Below are positions 7,908 through 15,801 of a DNA stretch of 64,000 bases, piece after piece; position 1 is the stretch's first letter; each line of letters opens with the position of its first letter. This DNA is from Uliginosibacterium sp. (GTDB lineage: Bacteria; Pseudomonadota; Gammaproteobacteria; Burkholderiales; Rhodocyclaceae). Location: NCBI GenBank assembly GCA_016718265.1, contig JADKDZ010000002.1:62001-126000 (forward strand), given 5' to 3'. The notes beneath the pieces are model-generated. The model searched no databases. It saw only the letters and a list, made by a program, of their open reading frames with translations, and was not told the DNA's origin. The position numbers and the translations under genes were made by a program.

Positions 7908-8858
7908 TTATTCGGAGGGAAGGTGGGCGTGAGGTGCTCCGACACTGCCTGCCCCGTGGCCCGCCGCGGGAATCACGCAGTAAATCGGCTCCAGGTGTGT
8001 GTTGGTGTGGGCTCCATGAACCTCTGCGGCGATCCGGGCTTCGATCTCGTCCAGCAGATCGTGCGCCCTTTCAACACTCCAGTCGCCGGGTACCAGAACG
8101 CTGACCGTGACAAAGCGCTCCGCGCCCGCGCGGCGAGTACGCAAGTCTCGATAATTGACGGCTTGCTCCGAATAGCTGTCCAGAATGTGGTGAACGAGCT
8201 GGATCTCTTCGATACTCAAGGCGCGATCCATCAGGCCGTCGACCGCGTTGCGCATGAGTTTCCACCCCTCGGCCAGGATGTGGACGGCGACTGCGATGGC
8301 GATCAATGCGTCCAGCCAGAGCCAGCCCGTCAGCATGACGGCGAGCAGCGCGCCGATGACGCCGATCGAGGTCCAGACGTCGGTCATGAGATGGGCCGCG
8401 TCAGCCTCCAGCGCGACCGAGTGCAGACGCTGCCCGGCTTTGCGCAGCACGCGGGACACGAAGTAATTGAGTACCGTGCTGGCCAGCGAGAACCATAATC
8501 CGATTCCCAGAGAGCTCAGTTCCTGTGGTTTGAAGAGGCGAGGGATCGCCGCGTAAAGAATCGACGCGGCGGCGATGAAGATCAGCGTTCCTTCGAATCC
8601 GCTCGAAAAATACTCGGCCTTGCTGTGGCCGTAGGGATGATCTTCGTCCGCCGGGGTGCTGGCGACATGCAGCATGAACAGTGCAAACAGGGCACCCGCG
8701 AGGTTGACGAAGGACTCCATGGCATCGGACAGCAAACCAACCGAGCCGGAGAGATGCCAGGCGAAGAACTTGAGGCCGATCGTTGCCAGGGAGGCGAAGA
8801 CTGATAGCCAGATGAACGCAATGGCACGGCGCGCAGCGGGCAAGGCGGCCGGAGTCAT
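7908..8858 (-). CDS. CDF-family divalent cation exporter (FieF-like)
   Basis: A cation/proton antiporter that expels Zn2+, Fe2+ or a similar metal from the cytoplasm. I start at MTPAALPAA, which clears the upstream ycgR-like gene; a longer frame would overlap it. The 316-residue protein has about six spans followed by a cytoplasmic domain. Family marks are LLSDAMESFVN in the second span, HPYGHSKAEYFSS in the loop after it and AAHLMTDVWTS in the fifth span, where His and Asp bind the transported metal. The C-terminus has HTNTHLEP and a His-containing tail. It sits 13 bases after the ycgR-like gene on the same strand and may be co-transcribed with the flagellar genes by read-through. Metal specificity cannot be read from the sequence. 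Confidence 0.9.
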   Translation of the reverse strand: MTPAALPAARRAIAFIWLSVFASLATIGLKFFAWHLSGSVGLLSDAMESFVNLAGALFALFMLHVASTPADEDHPYGHSKAEYFSSGFEGTLIFIAAASILYAAIPRLFKPQELSSLGIGLWFSLASTVLNYFVSRVLRKAGQRLHSVALEADAAHLMTDVWTSIGVIGALLAVMLTGWLWLDALIAIAVAVHILAEGWKLMRNAVDGLMDRALSIEEIQLVHHILDSYSEQAVNYRDLRTRRAGAERFVTVSVLVPGDWSVERAHDLLDEIEARIAAEVHGAHTNTHLEPIYCVIPAAGHGAGSVGAPHAHLPSE

Positions 8859-8871
8859 GGTGCGTGCCGCC

Positions 8872-9648
8872 TCACGCTGCGGGGATGCCTCGGGCGTTAC
8901 GCTCACGCTCTGCCTTGAGGATATAGCGCTGCACGGCGTTGGCGGTCGCGGCATTCAGATCCAGGAACTGGCAGCCGACGCGAATCATGTCAAATCCTGT
9001 GGGCGTGGCCATGCGGAATACATTGCGGATTTTCAAGGTGACCGTGATCGCTCCGTAGTCCGGAAGCAGCAAGCGGCATTTCGGGTACGTGGCGTCCGGC
9101 TCAAGCGTGATTCCGTTGGGGGGGGCGACCACGGCGACCCCGCCGCCAGAAATATCGACGATGTTCACGTCGAGCGTGCCGCGCCCGGCATTTGGCGCGG
9201 GGATCTGACACACCAAGGCATCTGATGAAGGCGCGGTCAGGCGATAGTACTCACGGCGCTGCAAGCGCAGCAGTACCTCGGGTACCGGCGCGAGCAGGGC
9301 GGGGAAGCCGTCGTGCGTCGTGCGCTCGACCGAGGCCAGGGCAAACTGTATCTTGACCTTTTCGAGCTGGGTGACACAGAGCAGCTCTTTACAGAGCAGG
9401 GCGCGAGCGATGGCATCTTCTTGCGTGCCGAGGTCCAGGAAAACCTGCCGTTCGTTCTGGCTGACATCGACGATGCTCGATATCAGGAACTCATGGCTTT
9501 CGCCGAAGTATGCGGTGATCATGCCGCGTTTCGCCGCGAGCTGGCGCAGCACAAACGCTATCTCCCGCCTGTCACGCAGCAGGTACTGGCTGAAATCATC
9601 TGCTTGCAGCAGCTCGAATCGTGGTTGAGGTTTGGGGGCTTTGCTCAT
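8872..9648 (-). CDS. ycgR: Flagellar brake protein, YcgR type (PilZ domain)
   Basis: Binds cyclic di-GMP and slows the flagellar motor. The 258-residue protein, started at MSKAPKPQPR, has an N-terminal YcgR/PilZN domain (about 10-120) and a C-terminal PilZ domain. The c-di-GMP contacts are visible: RREYYR near 131-136 (the RxxxR motif) and DISGGG near 165-170 (the D/NxSxxG motif). It is the last flagellar gene of this block, 59 bases after the FlhB-like gene. An upstream ATG adding 21 residues is possible but lies in the intergenic stretch. Confidence 0.9.
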   Translation of the reverse strand: MSKAPKPQPRFELLQADDFSQYLLRDRREIAFVLRQLAAKRGMITAYFGESHEFLISSIVDVSQNERQVFLDLGTQEDAIARALLCKELLCVTQLEKVKIQFALASVERTTHDGFPALLAPVPEVLLRLQRREYYRLTAPSSDALVCQIPAPNAGRGTLDVNIVDISGGGVAVVAPPNGITLEPDATYPKCRLLLPDYGAITVTLKIRNVFRMATPTGFDMIRVGCQFLDLNAATANAVQRYILKAERERNARGIPAA

Positions 9649-9707
9649 ACCGAACCTGTAGTCGTGCGACAAAGGGTTTGACCAGACCGCGATCTGCCGG
9701 GCACGCT

Positions 9708-10046
9708 TCAACCCGTCAGACTGGCCTTGGGCACTATATCATCCGGAAGCGCCAAGGGTGGGGGCTTTGCCGGATGCTCGCCTTGCTCCAGCGCATAGAC
9801 CCAGGCAAGCAATTCGGCGATGGCGATGTAGAGCTGAGGGGGGATGTGGGTATCCAGATCGACCTGCATCAGCAATGAGACAAGCTCGCGGGACTCATGC
9901 ACATACACCCCGGCCGCTTTGGCCCGCTCGATGATTTCTTCGGCAATCAGTCCTTGGCCCTTGGCGACAACGCGTGGTGCGGCGTCGCCACTGAAGTAGG
10001 CGAGTGCGACCGCAGTGGCTCTATGCCCCGTGTCAGGCGTTGGCAT
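9708..10046 (-). CDS. Stand-alone FlhB C-terminal-domain protein (FlhX-like)
   Basis: A 112-residue protein matching only the cytoplasmic C-terminal domain of FlhB, the export switch protein. The alignment is clear by eye: VVAKGQGLIAEEIIERAKAAGV followed by ELVSLLMQVDLDTHIPPQLYIAIAELLAWVYAL mirrors the end of FlhB. The autocleavage motif NPTH of true FlhB is absent, being replaced by HRATAVALAYF, so it resembles the already-cleaved C-terminal fragment. It overlaps the FliK-type gene upstream by 14 bases. FliK and FlhB interact in the hook-to-filament switch, so the pairing suggests a specificity role (inference). The full-length FlhB is encoded at 52.6 kb. Confidence 0.85.
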   Translation of the reverse strand: MPTPDTGHRATAVALAYFSGDAAPRVVAKGQGLIAEEIIERAKAAGVYVHESRELVSLLMQVDLDTHIPPQLYIAIAELLAWVYALEQGEHPAKPPPLALPDDIVPKASLTG

Positions 10047-11415
10047 GCTTGCTCACCGAAAGCGCGTTAACCAGAAGCCCGGCGCCGGCAAGCGCGTCAA
10101 GCAAGGTGCTGCCTGCTTCCCGCATCCGCGTGGCACTGGCTTCGCTATCCGCATCCAGGCGAATGCTCAATCCCTGCGGACCCAGCACAAGCAAGGCGTC
10201 GACGTCGCCCAGGGTAGGCAGGTGCAGGCGGATACTGCTCCGCCATGCTTTTCCCGCTTCGGTGCCAGCGGTGTCGTCATGCTCCGGGTCGACGATTTCC
10301 CATTCGACATTCATGCCTGGCCAAGCTTGAAACTGGTATTGCACCTGATGCGTCGCCAGAGTTTCGAGCTGCTGATAGATCAGGGGCATCAGTTGCTCAG
10401 GCATTCGCTGGGAGGCTTGGCCGAGGCTGGTCGCGGCCGACTGCGTACCCGTTCTCGGGCTTTCTGCTGTGGTATTTGAAAGCTCTTCTGCGCCATTTGC
10501 GTCGGCAGCACTGGGGCTCTGCGCGGCACGTGTGCCGGAGGTCTCTTTGGCAGAAGTGCTTTCTTCCTCGGGCAGGACAGGTGGCGCCTGAGGAGACTCC
10601 TGGGCATCAGAAGCTTCAGACAGAGGCTGCGCCAGCGGGCTCATGATCGCGCCCTCCGAGTCACTCAGCGGCTGGCCCGTGCTTGCTTCGGCGTAGGGCA
10701 TGTTTAGCATCGGGGCGGCTTCGCCGCGCGGTGTCGGCATCAAGGCGGCCTGCAGGCCAGTAGCGCCGGAGAGGTGCGCGTCGGCGGGCATTTCGCTGAG
10801 CGCTGCCTGTGCGGCCTGCGCACCTTGCGCGCCAACGGGACTTTTGCCGGGCATGTAGCGGGCGTGTGGCTCGCGAAGCAGATTTGCCAACGCCGTTCGC
10901 CCCTCGGCCCAGGCCTTGAGATGCGATTCATAAAAGAGACCGCTATGGGCAACGGCTTGCTGCAAACGAGGCGTCAGCTCTTGTGGCTTGCCCGGAGTTG
11001 CGGGAAGCAGGGGCTCGCCTGCGGCGAGCGCCGTGGCGCGCTGCTCGCCGAATCGCCCGGTCAGCAGCTGGCTGATGAGGCGGCCGGTCTGGCTCAGGCT
11101 GGAGTGCGGTGCGTCATCGGCGGGCAGCGGAGGTGGAGCGAGTTTTGCGGTGAGAGTCTGTTCGCGTTGGCCGGTGACGATCAGTTCAAGCACATCACCA
11201 CTCTTGACCGAGTGTGGCAGGGCCAGGGTAATGGACTTGCCGGCAACAAGCGCCTGAAAGCTGCCGTCCGGCAAGGGGGTCTGGATGCGTGCGGTGAATT
11301 GCTGCCCCGGCACGAGCTCGGGCAGATTGGCCGGCAGCTTGTGGATGAAGGACAGAGGCTGTACGGAATTCTCCGTCAGCTGCCGCAACCTCGTCGCCAG
11401 ATCGCCAGGAATCAT
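10033..11415 (-). CDS. fliK: Flagellar hook-length control protein, FliK family
   Basis: FliK acts as a secreted ruler that, on reaching hook length, switches FlhB from hook to filament substrates. The 460-residue protein has the expected layout: a variable N-terminal part, a long Ala/Gln/Ser/Glu/Pro-rich disordered middle (about 180-320), and a compact conserved C-terminal domain (about 345-445) containing WPGMNVEWEIVD and SIRLHLPTLGDVDALL. The gene follows fliT by 51 bases and overlaps the FlhB-like gene. Many bacteria have a second FliK with the basal-body genes; whether this is the primary one cannot be judged from the window. Confidence 0.85.
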   Translation of the reverse strand: MIPGDLATRLRQLTENSVQPLSFIHKLPANLPELVPGQQFTARIQTPLPDGSFQALVAGKSITLALPHSVKSGDVLELIVTGQREQTLTAKLAPPPLPADDAPHSSLSQTGRLISQLLTGRFGEQRATALAAGEPLLPATPGKPQELTPRLQQAVAHSGLFYESHLKAWAEGRTALANLLREPHARYMPGKSPVGAQGAQAAQAALSEMPADAHLSGATGLQAALMPTPRGEAAPMLNMPYAEASTGQPLSDSEGAIMSPLAQPLSEASDAQESPQAPPVLPEEESTSAKETSGTRAAQSPSAADANGAEELSNTTAESPRTGTQSAATSLGQASQRMPEQLMPLIYQQLETLATHQVQYQFQAWPGMNVEWEIVDPEHDDTAGTEAGKAWRSSIRLHLPTLGDVDALLVLGPQGLSIRLDADSEASATRMREAGSTLLDALAGAGLLVNALSVSKHANA

Positions 11416-11466
11416 GATCGCAGACCCTCTCTGTTGATGACCTGCTAGCGATTCGTGGCGTCCGCT

Positions 11467-11793
11467 CTATCGGCTCCCCACTCCATAGGCATTCTGCACG
11501 GCCTTCTGCCTGCTCTGGCCGGACAGCAAGGCCTTGAGATCTTCCATCCAGGGTTCGGCGTGCGCGCGGACTTCGCGATCATCGGCCAGCATTTGCCGGA
11601 TCAGGGCAATCTTTCTGCTCCGGACATCTTCACTGCGCACCGTCTCGGTGGGGCGCGACATCAGCTGATCGCGGAAACGCGCGACTTCTGATTCCAGCGC
11701 ACTCAGGCGATCCCAGTCATTGGCTTGTGCTGCAGCGACCATGTCACGTGAAAGATGACCCATGCTTTCAAATATTGTCAGTTGAGCATCCAT
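11467..11793 (-). CDS. fliT: Flagellar protein FliT (FliD chaperone)
   Basis: A small helical protein of 108 residues matching FliT-type export chaperones, which bind the cap protein FliD and in enteric bacteria also inhibit FlhDC. Sequence identity within the family is low; the call rests on size, predicted all-helical character (MVAAAQANDWDRLSALE is typical), and position directly after fliS, from which it is separated by a single base. Confidence 0.85.
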   Translation of the reverse strand: MDAQLTIFESMGHLSRDMVAAAQANDWDRLSALESEVARFRDQLMSRPTETVRSEDVRSRKIALIRQMLADDREVRAHAEPWMEDLKALLSGQSRQKAVQNAYGVGSR

Positions 11794-11794
11794 G

Positions 11795-12220
11795 TCAAGC
11801 CTCCTGCCGTGCCAACTCGGCTCTTTGTTCGCTCACTTCACCGGCAATGCTCGCCCAGGCCTCACGCAGGTCCTGCAGCAAACCGGCAACTTCCGTCAGC
11901 GGCCCTGCGACGTTGTGGGCGTTGGCATGCAGGAGACGAGAGCACATGTAATCGTAGAGCGTGCCCAGCCGTTCAGAGAGCTCGCCACCGTTGTTGGCAT
12001 CAAGACTGGCTTTCAGACCATAGGTGATGATTTCAATTGCCTTGCCGATATTCTTGACCTTGGAGGCGATGTCTTTATTTTCCATGGATATGGCCGCCGA
12101 ATTGATGGCGAGCAAGGCTCCGTCAAACAGCATCAGAATCAACTGATGCGGATCGGCGCTGGCTACGTGGCTTTCGATGCTTACCTTGGAATAAGCTGCA
12201 GCGGAATTGGGTGCAAACAT
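11795..12220 (-). CDS. fliS: Flagellin chaperone FliS
   Basis: Binds the C-terminus of flagellin to prevent premature polymerisation before export. The 141-residue product starts with MFAPNSAAAYSKV and has the family core DPHQLILMLFDGALLAI near 23-39 and LYDYMCSRLLHAN near 93-105. It lies between fliD (13-base gap) and fliT, the usual order fliD-fliS-fliT. Confidence 0.96.
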   Translation of the reverse strand: MFAPNSAAAYSKVSIESHVASADPHQLILMLFDGALLAINSAAISMENKDIASKVKNIGKAIEIITYGLKASLDANNGGELSERLGTLYDYMCSRLLHANAHNVAGPLTEVAGLLQDLREAWASIAGEVSEQRAELARQEA

Positions 12221-12233
12221 GGCGTTTCCTTGG

Positions 12234-13742
12234 TTAAGCGTACGAGGTCATGAGCGAATTGAGTTGCTGCGTGAGATAGGAACTGGTCGAGTTCATGCTC
12301 GCTATCGTCGAGTCCATTGCATTGAATTGTTTGCGATACCGCGCTTCAATCGTGTCCATCCTTAGGTTCAGCGACTCGATCCGTTTGTCCATGCTCGTAA
12401 TGGTCTTCTGGATACCTTCGGTTCGGGCTGTAATCACGCCGGTTGTACCGTCCAAGTACTCACTTATCCGCGTTGAGATTTGATCGGCAATCCCACTGAT
12501 AGTGCCATCGCCTGCAAAAAGCCCGGCAACGTCCTTATCTGGATTCTTCAGGGCTGCCTGAAACTTTGTGCTGTCGAGGCTCAGCGTGCCATCCACGGCG
12601 ATCGATATGCCAACATCGCTCAAGCGGGAGACCGAGCCGCTCCCTACCTGACCACCGACGATGCTGCGCAGCTGGCTTTGAATGGTTCTCGCAGTGGTGT
12701 CGCCGGCCAGCGGTCCGTCAGTGCGGGTGGTGCTGTCTGTTGAGCCCAGCACCTTGGTGCTCGGATTGGCCTTCGTTTGTGACTTGATCAAGCCGATGGT
12801 GTCGTTGTAGGCCTTGATGAAGGCATTGACCTTGTCTTGCATGGCCTGCGAATCAGTTTCTACGCTGAGCTTCGTCGTACTGCCGATGTTGGTTTTGTTC
12901 AAGGAGAGGGTCACACCCTGAATAGCCGAGGTGACCACGTTAGAGGCACTTGTGATGTCAATGCCATCGAGAGAGAATTTGGCATCGGCGGGTCGTTGCA
13001 GCGACATCAGGTTGTTGGCGCCCGTCGGGGTGGCCTCACGTGGATCGGTCCCGCTCGCTGGAATGTAGCTTGTGGGCGAGTAGTTGAATCCCGCGAGGCC
13101 GCTCAGCTCGAAGCTGTTTGCAGCGCCTGTTTCTTTTGAGGCTATGACGAGCTTGTAGGGGCTTGTGCCGCCGTCATTGACCAGCGAGGCCGTTACGCCA
13201 GCACCAGAGGCGTTGATTGCATCCCGTAAACCGGCGAGTGTGTTGTTTCCTTTTACCGCACTGATGTCGATCGATACTGTTTTGGTGGGATTGCCCGACG
13301 CGTCGGTGTATTCGGTGAATGCCGATCCGTCAGTCGAGAGCTGACCAATTTTGATGGTCAGCGTACCGCTGGCGATCGGGCTTGTACTCAGTGAGTAGCC
13401 AGCCGTCCGGACTTTCTCAGCGCTTGCGAGCTGGGTGACCGTCAGGTCATAGTTGGCCGGATTCGCCCCAGTGCTTGCGGCAACTGAGGCGATCGCGGTG
13501 TCGGCAACATTTGCCTTGAAGGCGGCAAACTCCGACTTTGTATCGAGTGCCTGTGCCGCCGTCTGCAAAGACGACAGAGAGCCCTTCAGGACGCCATAAG
13601 CTGACAACTGTGACTTGTAGCTGGCTTCCCGACTCTGCAGCGTTGAAATCGGTCTGCGCTCAAGCGCCATGAGCTTCGTAACGAGCGACTCGACGTCGAT
13701 CCCCGATCCCAGACCAGCGGACGTTAATGATCCTGTTGCCAT
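12234..13742 (-). CDS. fliD: Flagellar filament cap protein FliD
   Basis: Forms the cap at the filament tip under which flagellin folds. The 502-residue protein begins with the conserved TSAGLGSGIDVESLVTKLM (about 7-25), contains the FliD N-terminal and C-terminal domains with a variable Ser/Thr/Gly-rich middle, and ends in the helical stretch that stacks with the filament (RIESLNLRMDTIEARYRKQF near 457-476). The upstream flaG stop is about 50 bases away. Confidence 0.97.
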   Translation of the reverse strand: MATGSLTSAGLGSGIDVESLVTKLMALERRPISTLQSREASYKSQLSAYGVLKGSLSSLQTAAQALDTKSEFAAFKANVADTAIASVAASTGANPANYDLTVTQLASAEKVRTAGYSLSTSPIASGTLTIKIGQLSTDGSAFTEYTDASGNPTKTVSIDISAVKGNNTLAGLRDAINASGAGVTASLVNDGGTSPYKLVIASKETGAANSFELSGLAGFNYSPTSYIPASGTDPREATPTGANNLMSLQRPADAKFSLDGIDITSASNVVTSAIQGVTLSLNKTNIGSTTKLSVETDSQAMQDKVNAFIKAYNDTIGLIKSQTKANPSTKVLGSTDSTTRTDGPLAGDTTARTIQSQLRSIVGGQVGSGSVSRLSDVGISIAVDGTLSLDSTKFQAALKNPDKDVAGLFAGDGTISGIADQISTRISEYLDGTTGVITARTEGIQKTITSMDKRIESLNLRMDTIEARYRKQFNAMDSTIASMNSTSSYLTQQLNSLMTSYA

Positions 13743-13792
13743 GGCTTCATACCTCGCAATCTAACAACCTATCCCAGCAAGCGTTTCGGCGT

Positions 13793-14200
13793 TCAAACCT
13801 TTTGCTTGGTCAGCAAACCGGTGAATTTGTCCAGCGCCCGGGTGATCGCAAGCAGCTCTTCACTGGGCATCTGACGGATCACTTCCTTGGTGGCCGGGTC
13901 AACGATCTTTATGACAGTGCGCCCCGTCTCGTTGTCGATAGAGAACTGCAAGTCTCGTGCCTGGAAAGGCAGGGCTTGCTTGACCTCCTTCATTGCCTGA
14001 TCGATCTGCTCCTGGCTGGGCGGTTTGCCTGCTTGCGCAGCGGCGGCCACTGGCGCAGCCTCTTCCGCTACCGGTTTCAGGCCGGCCGATTCGGTGTCTG
14101 CCGGCGACTCGACGATCACCCGTGGCCGAACCTGCGGCGGCTGCGTGGTGGCATTGGCCTGGGACAGAAAGGACATACCGGGGATGGGTTGCATAGCCAT
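13793..14200 (-). CDS. flaG: FlaG family protein (filament length)
   Basis: A 135-residue protein with the FlaG domain in the C-terminal half (LQFSIDNETGRTVIKIVDP then EVIRQMPSEELLAI, about 84-118). The N-terminal half is Ala/Pro-rich and likely unstructured. FlaG influences filament length in Pseudomonas and Campylobacter. It leads the block flaG-fliD-fliS-fliT. The start MAMQPIPGM has an in-frame second ATG two codons later. Confidence 0.93.
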   Translation of the reverse strand: MAMQPIPGMSFLSQANATTQPPQVRPRVIVESPADTESAGLKPVAEEAAPVAAAAQAGKPPSQEQIDQAMKEVKQALPFQARDLQFSIDNETGRTVIKIVDPATKEVIRQMPSEELLAITRALDKFTGLLTKQKV

Positions 14201-14579
14201 GATTCAGCCTCCATTCTCTGAAGAGAGACACGGCTGCGAGATAAGACCCTTAAGGTCACAGACAGTAGATGCCACACCGCCGGCGGGGCGACTCTTCGTC
14301 ACGGCGCCTCGCGCGATCCGGGCAGGAACGGCCCCGGGCTGCAGTGCATCAGTAGTGTTCATGTCTGCGTTCCATCTTCTTGCGCGTTTCTCTTTGACCG
14401 TCTCTCAGGCGGGCGCTTGCTGCCGACTCGCACCGACGACGACGACTGGCCTTTGATTCCTCAGCACATGGCTGACGAATCTATCCGGCTCTATGAGTGG
14501 AATAACGGCGAGAAAGATGGGGTCCACAGGGTTAGCTGAGCTTCTAGGCTCGAACTCGGCGCGCAGCGCCCGTGCAGAT

Positions 14580-14605
14580 AAAAAGGAGGGGTATTTGCAT
14601 ACCCC
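14580..14605 (-). terminator. Intrinsic terminator after fliC2
   Basis: Read on the minus strand, ggggtat-gcaa-atacccc forms a 7-base-pair stem closed by a GNRA-type tetraloop, followed after three bases by five T. This is a standard rho-independent terminator about 70 bases after the fliC2 stop. Confidence 0.8.
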
Positions 14606-14630
14606 AGGGAGGAAGCGGTCTCTTTCTTGC

Positions 14631-14666
14631 GCGGTTTCAGCGCGGCTGTGGCCGCGTTGAAACCGC
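14631..14666 (-). repeat. Long perfect-like hairpin just after fliC2
   Basis: The arms gcggtttcagcgcggc and gccgcgttgaaaccgc pair over 16 positions (one G-T pair) around a 4-base loop. No T-run follows on either strand, so it is not a classical terminator. It lies between the fliC2 stop and the U-tailed terminator and could protect the 3' end of an abundant flagellin mRNA from exonucleases (inference). Confidence 0.6.
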
Positions 14667-14677
14667 TTGTATGCCGT

Positions 14678-15520
14678 TCAGCCGAGAAGCTTTAGAACTT
14701 GTTGCGGAATGGCGTTAGCCTGCGCCAGCATCGCAGTGCCTGCTTGTTGAAGGATCTGCGCACGAGACAGGTTTGCTGTTTCTGAAGCAAAGTCTGCGTC
14801 CACGATTCGACCACGTGCTGCAGATTGATTTTCGACCGCAATCTGAAGTGAGGAAATAACCGCTTGCGTGCGGTTCATCGCGGCACCGAAATCTGCACGG
14901 GCGGTGGTGATCTTGTTGAGTGCGCTATCCAAATTGGTAATGGCCCGCAGCGCGTTGGCTCCCGAAGATCCAGAAATCCGGATGCTGGCGGAGTTTACGA
15001 GAATGCCGGCAGAGGACGCGCGAATATCGAGTGTCTTGACCGAGATCTGGTCGTTGGCTGTGGTGCCGGCGCCCACCTGGAAGGTAAAGGTGCTGGCTTG
15101 CGAGTTCAGCAAGGCCACATTGTTGAAACGTGTGGCCTGTGAGAGCCGCGAAATTTCTCGTCCCAGGGCAAGAAACTCCACCTGCAGGTTGCCACGGTCA
15201 CCCGAGTTCAGGGTGCCGTTGGCGGCCTGAACGGCAAGCTCGCGCATACGTTGCAAGTTGTTGGTGATCTGCTCGGCACCCCCGTCGGCCACCTGCATGA
15301 GCGAAATGGCGTCGTTGGCATTCCGGATGGCGACGTTGTAGCCACGGACCTGGGAGTTGATGCGCTCCGAGATTGCCAGGCCAGCCGCGTCGTCTTTGGC
15401 ACTGTTGATACGCAGGCCAGATGAGAGGCGTTGCAAGGATGTAGCAAGAGAGGTTTGTGTGCCCGAAAGATTTCTTTGCGCGTTCAGGGATGGCACATTG
15501 GTGTTGATTGTCATCGGCAT
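14678..15520 (-). CDS. fliC2: Flagellin (second copy)
   Basis: Filament subunit of 280 residues. It has the conserved flagellin N-terminus (MTINTNVPSLNAQRNL, LQRLSSGLRINSAKDDAAG) and C-terminus (NRTQAVISSLQIAVENQ through LAQANAIPQQVLKLLG). The central variable domains are almost absent, giving the short form common in Rhodocyclales. A GGAGG site 9 bases before the ATG supports this start; an in-frame ATG two codons later is possible. It is closely similar to fliC1 over its full length and arose by duplication. A sigma-54-type promoter precedes it. The middle segment, rich in Ser, Thr and Ala, would carry any O-glycans added by the Maf protein. Confidence 0.96.
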   Translation of the reverse strand: MPMTINTNVPSLNAQRNLSGTQTSLATSLQRLSSGLRINSAKDDAAGLAISERINSQVRGYNVAIRNANDAISLMQVADGGAEQITNNLQRMRELAVQAANGTLNSGDRGNLQVEFLALGREISRLSQATRFNNVALLNSQASTFTFQVGAGTTANDQISVKTLDIRASSAGILVNSASIRISGSSGANALRAITNLDSALNKITTARADFGAAMNRTQAVISSLQIAVENQSAARGRIVDADFASETANLSRAQILQQAGTAMLAQANAIPQQVLKLLG

Positions 15521-15631
15521 GATTCATTTCCTCCACAAAAGCGGACACTTACGAATACCGCCGGCATCGTTTGGTGACCACTGCGTGAGCTTCATCGCGA
15601 TGACCTGACCCGACCGGCTTGCAAACGGTAT

Positions 15632-15647
15632 TGCAAGGGATGGGCCA
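15632..15647 (-). promoter_or_regulatory. Sigma-54 promoter of fliC2
   Basis: On the minus strand the sequence is tggccc-atccc-ttgca, matching the consensus tggcac-N5-ttgcw at all but one position, with the invariant GG and GC exactly spaced. Transcription would start near 15620, giving a leader of about 100 bases before the fliC2 ATG. A FleQ/FlrC-type activator would be needed; none is in the window. Confidence 0.75.
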
Positions 15648-15723
15648 GTTTCTGAAGAATGAGTGCTGGTATGGGTTTTCGAGGAGTTCTGGCGAGATAT
15701 CCGGAACTATCTGTGCGGGATCG

Positions 15724-15774
15724 AAAAGAAAATAATGCCGGGTAGCGGGCGTGTTTGCCTTGCTACCCGGCATT
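15724..15774 (-). terminator. Intrinsic terminator after fliC1
   Basis: A 13-base-pair perfect stem (aatgccgggtagc with gctacccggcatt, 15734-15774) is followed on the minus strand by attttctttt. It lies about 30 bases after the fliC1 stop and separates fliC1 from the promoter of fliC2. Confidence 0.9.
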
Positions 15775-15801
15775 CGTTGCCGGTACCTGCCTGCCGCCAG
15801 T

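Larger units (their letters stand above)
14201..14677. other. Intergenic region between flaG and fliC2
   Basis: About 480 bases without a credible gene. It must contain the promoter of the flaG-fliD operon (minus strand), but I find neither a good sigma-54 nor a good sigma-28 site; 14485-14478 (gccggata on the minus strand) resembles a sigma-28 -10 box with no matching -35. The fliC2 terminator and an extra long hairpin, listed separately, occupy its right end. Confidence 0.5.
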
